From positions 1-8,683 of the forward strand of contig NZ_JAGKWP010000097.1 in the NCBI RefSeq assembly GCF_021151785.1: a DNA stretch of 8,683 nt, read 5' to 3'. Every line of letters starts with the position of its first letter. The first letter of the stretch is position 1. The position numbers were made by a program, and so were the translations under genes. A model generated the notes under the pieces. The model did no database searches and was not told the origin of the DNA. It saw only the letters and a list, made by a program, of their open reading frames with translations. This DNA comes from Flavobacterium sp. (GTDB taxonomy: Bacteria > Bacteroidota > Bacteroidia > Flavobacteriales > Flavobacteriaceae). Shown piece by piece: positions 7,437 through 8,683 of this stretch.

Positions 7437-7437
7437 T

Positions 7438-7481
7438 ATGAAAAAGTTCAACATATTTACACCTATGTTGAACTTTTTCAT
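7438..7481. terminator. Intrinsic terminator after mnmG
   Basis: A perfect 18-bp inverted repeat (7438-7455 and 7464-7481) around an 8-base loop TTTACACC, starting two bases after the mnmG stop codon. The core GTTCAACATA stem is flanked by five A on the left and five T on the right, so the U tract is part of the extended stem and works in both directions. It separates mnmG from the methyltransferase gene, which then needs its own promoter or read-through. Confidence 0.85.
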
Positions 7482-7497
7482 TGTTAATAATATTATT

Positions 7498-7513
7498 AGT
7501 TCCACGTGAAACA
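7498..7513. other. parS: parS site 4 (ParB binding), between mnmG and methyltransferase
   Basis: AGTTCCACGTGAAACA differs from the consensus TGTTYCACGTGRAACA only at the first base. It joins a TTCCAC left half to a GTGAAA right half. It lies 16 bp beyond the mnmG terminator and about 2 kb from site 2. Confidence 0.75.
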
Positions 7514-7559
7514 ATCATGTTAAGCATTATAAATACTGTAATTAATCAAAAATAAGCAC

Positions 7560-8408
7560 ATGCAATTTTCAGAAGAAAATCAATTTTTAATAGTTAAAGA
7601 TTATTCGGTTTCTAAAGAAACTTTTTCTTTGTTGTATAATAAAGAATATGATATTTTAAAAACAGAGCCTACTCCATCTTTAGATGTTTTAGGGAAATAT
7701 TATGAAAGTGACGATTATATTTCTCATACTGATAGTAAACGATCTCTTTTCGAAAAATTATATCATTTTGTTAAAGTTAGAGCCATTAAGAGTAAAGTGG
7801 CACTTGTTACGAAAGAGAATAAATCTAAAGGGAATTTATTAGACATTGGTGCTGGAACGGGTGATTTTTTAAACGAAGCTAACAAACAAGGTTGGACTAC
7901 TTTAGGTTATGAACCTAATAATTCTGCTAAAATTTTAGCAGAAAATAAAGGAGTTGTTTTTACCGAAGATATTTTTGTGTTACCGAATGCTAGTTTTGAT
8001 GTTATTACCATGTGGCATGTATTAGAACATGTGCCGAATCTTGAAGAATACATCGCCAATTTAAAACGATTGCTGAAACCAAGTGGCACAATTATTATTG
8101 CTGTTCCAAATTATAAATCCTTTGATGCACAGTACTACGGTCGTTTTTGGGCTGCTTATGATGTGCCCCGTCATTTATGGCATTTTTCTAAATCAAGTAT
8201 AAAAAGACTTTTTTCTGATCACGATTTAAAATTGTTTCACGTGAAACCTATGTGGTTTGATAGTTTTTATGTGAGTATGCTTTCAGAAAAATATAAGACA
8301 GGAAAAATGAGTTTGATTAAAGGAGGCTTAGTTGGTTTACGCTCAAATGTGTCTGGAATCTTTAAAAAAGAGTTTTCATCGCACATTTACATCATTAAAA
8401 ACAACTAA
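7560..8408 (+). CDS. Class I SAM-dependent methyltransferase, substrate unknown
   Basis: A 282-residue Rossmann-fold methyltransferase of the UbiG/Methyltransf_11-like type. Motif I is LLDIGAGTGDFL (93-104). The acidic residue that binds the SAM ribose is probably Glu118 in LGYEPN (115-120). Motif IV/post-I is DVITMWHVLEHVPN (147-160), followed by LKPSGTIIIAVPN (172-184). FWAAYDVPRHLWHFS (196-210) is a pattern seen in many methyltransferases of sugars, quinones or small metabolites. An N-terminal extension of about 75 residues precedes the fold and no cysteine occurs, so there is no zinc-binding module. I recall this gene beside mnmG in other flavobacteria, but know of no assigned substrate. 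The mnmG neighbourhood hints at RNA modification without proving it. The ATG at 7560 is preceded by the A-rich AAAAATAAGCAC and no Shine-Dalgarno. Codons 225-230 (LFHVKP) are a parS site. No clear promoter was found in 7482-7559. Confidence 0.88.
   Translation: MQFSEENQFLIVKDYSVSKETFSLLYNKEYDILKTEPTPSLDVLGKYYESDDYISHTDSKRSLFEKLYHFVKVRAIKSKVALVTKENKSKGNLLDIGAGTGDFLNEANKQGWTTLGYEPNNSAKILAENKGVVFTEDIFVLPNASFDVITMWHVLEHVPNLEEYIANLKRLLKPSGTIIIAVPNYKSFDAQYYGRFWAAYDVPRHLWHFSKSSIKRLFSDHDLKLFHVKPMWFDSFYVSMLSEKYKTGKMSLIKGGLVGLRSNVSGIFKKEFSSHIYIIKNN
8233..8248. other. parS: parS site 5 (ParB binding) inside the methyltransferase gene
   Basis: TGTTTCACGTGAAACC differs from the consensus only at the last base and has the same half-sites as the Bacillus subtilis parS (TGTTTCACGTGAAACA). 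It encodes LFHVKP at residues 225-230 of the methyltransferase, about 2.7 kb from site 2. Confidence 0.78.
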
Positions 8409-8420
8409 AATCGATTTTAA

Positions 8421-8440
8421 AGCTGTTTTTAGCTGTTTTA
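8421..8440 (+). repeat. Tandem AGCTGTTTTT/A decamers with a distant inverted copy
   Basis: AGCTGTTTTT is followed directly by AGCTGTTTTA. The junction sequence TTTTTAGCTGTTTT (8426-8439) recurs exactly, inverted, at 8669-8682 at the very end of the window. These 14-bp arms enclose about 230 bp without a gene. There is no transposase, so I do not call an insertion sequence. The arms could mark a small repeat element or be AT-rich coincidence. Confidence 0.5.
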
Positions 8441-8486
8441 TCACTATAAAATATCAAAATATATTACTAAAATTCAAACTTTTGTT

Positions 8487-8513
8487 AAAAACAAGCTATT
8501 GAAGTTGTTTTTT
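8487..8513 (+). terminator. Weak candidate terminator after the methyltransferase
   Basis: AAAAACAA (8487-8494) pairs with TTGTTTTT (8505-8512), with a possible inner CT/AG pairing and a bulged G, and the 3' arm continues as a T run to 8513. It lies about 80 bp past the stop codon. The stem is short and AT-rich, so strength is doubtful. Confidence 0.35.
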
Positions 8514-8572
8514 ATAAGTGACTTTGATATTTATTTTACATATAATAGAAATAATTTATATATAAAAAATGC

Positions 8573-8663
8573 GGGGGTTAACATTTTTGAAGTAGGGGTA
8601 TTAACATTGAGATTTGTAAAATATTGGCAGCCAGCCATTTGCGCGTCGATGGTATTAACATCG
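8573..8663 (+). repeat. Three TTAACAT repeats with G-rich leads in gene-free DNA
   Basis: TTAACAT occurs at 8578-8584, 8601-8607 and 8655-8661. The extended units are GGGGGTTAACATT, GGGGTATTAACATT and ATGGTATTAACATC. The third lies in a small hairpin (CGATG at 8647-8651, CATCG at 8659-8663). The start-to-start spacings are 23 and 54 bp. A G+C-rich patch, GGCAGCCAGCC followed by TTTGCGCG (about 8626-8645), stands out from the surrounding AT-rich DNA. They could be operator sites for a gene beyond the right edge; no regulator is recognised. Confidence 0.45.
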
Positions 8664-8683
8664 TTTTAAAAACAGCTAAAAAA

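Larger units (their letters stand above)
8409..8683. other. Gene-free region at the right end
   Basis: These 275 bp hold no open reading frame I would support on either strand, no tRNA and no DnaA-box cluster. They are very AT-rich up to about 8570, then carry the G-rich TTAACAT repeats. The region probably contains the 3' end of the methyltransferase transcript and the upstream control region of whatever gene lies to the right. Confidence 0.6.

Noticed and set aside
7438..7509. 23-codon frame starting MKKFN just after mnmG
   Set aside because: Its first 15 codons are the two arms and loop of the 18-bp terminator hairpin, and it ends within parS site 4; the terminator explains the sequence better.
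8409..8683. Replication origin (oriC) in the AT-rich right-hand gap
   Set aside because: I see no cluster of DnaA boxes (TTATCCACA-like) and no dnaA gene; low G+C alone is not enough.

Overview
The window is AT-rich (about 30% G+C by eye) chromosomal DNA that reads as a member of the Bacteroidota, most likely a Flavobacteriaceae. The evidence is the gene order (a DUF4175-type membrane protein, then ybeY, mnmG and a class I methyltransferase, with gltX divergent), the absence of Shine-Dalgarno sequences with A-rich leaders instead, a Bacteroidota-type -7 promoter element (TAnnTTTG) ahead of gltX, and a YbeY with the GYKD variant of its metal motif. All five genes look intact. I see no mobile element, CRISPR array, tRNA or rRNA.

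Layout. A strong bidirectional terminator (46-71) sits just past the end of gltX, which is on the minus strand (77-1579). A 182-bp divergent intergenic region carries a good gltX promoter candidate and a weak one for the plus-strand genes. On the plus strand come a 1099-residue membrane-anchored coiled-coil protein of the DUF4175 type (1762-5061), ybeY (5061-5480, overlapping it by one base), mnmG (5559-7436), an 18-bp-stem terminator (7438-7481), and a SAM-dependent methyltransferase of unknown substrate (7560-8408). The last 275 bp are gene-free and hold short direct and inverted repeats.

The most notable structure is not a gene. Seven sites centred on CACGTG fit the chromosomal centromere sequence parS (TGTTYCACGTGRAACA), the binding site of ParB/Spo0J. 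Three sites with zero or one mismatch are packed into 98 bp around the ybeY-mnmG junction. The first is the last six codons of ybeY, the second is the core of a perfect 32-bp palindrome, and the third ends on the base before the mnmG start codon. Two further one-mismatch sites lie after mnmG and inside the methyltransferase gene, and two weaker ones (two mismatches) lie inside the DUF4175 gene and gltX. Site quality falls with distance from the cluster. I infer that this is the ParB loading zone of the chromosome, which would place the window near the replication origin. parA and parB are not in the window.

Functionally, gltX, ybeY and mnmG are all translation genes: tRNA charging, rRNA maturation and quality control, and wobble-uridine modification. 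The DUF4175 protein and the methyltransferase have no assignable reaction. I found no convincing undescribed multi-gene system. The parS cluster and its overlap with coding and start-site sequence are the observations most worth following up.
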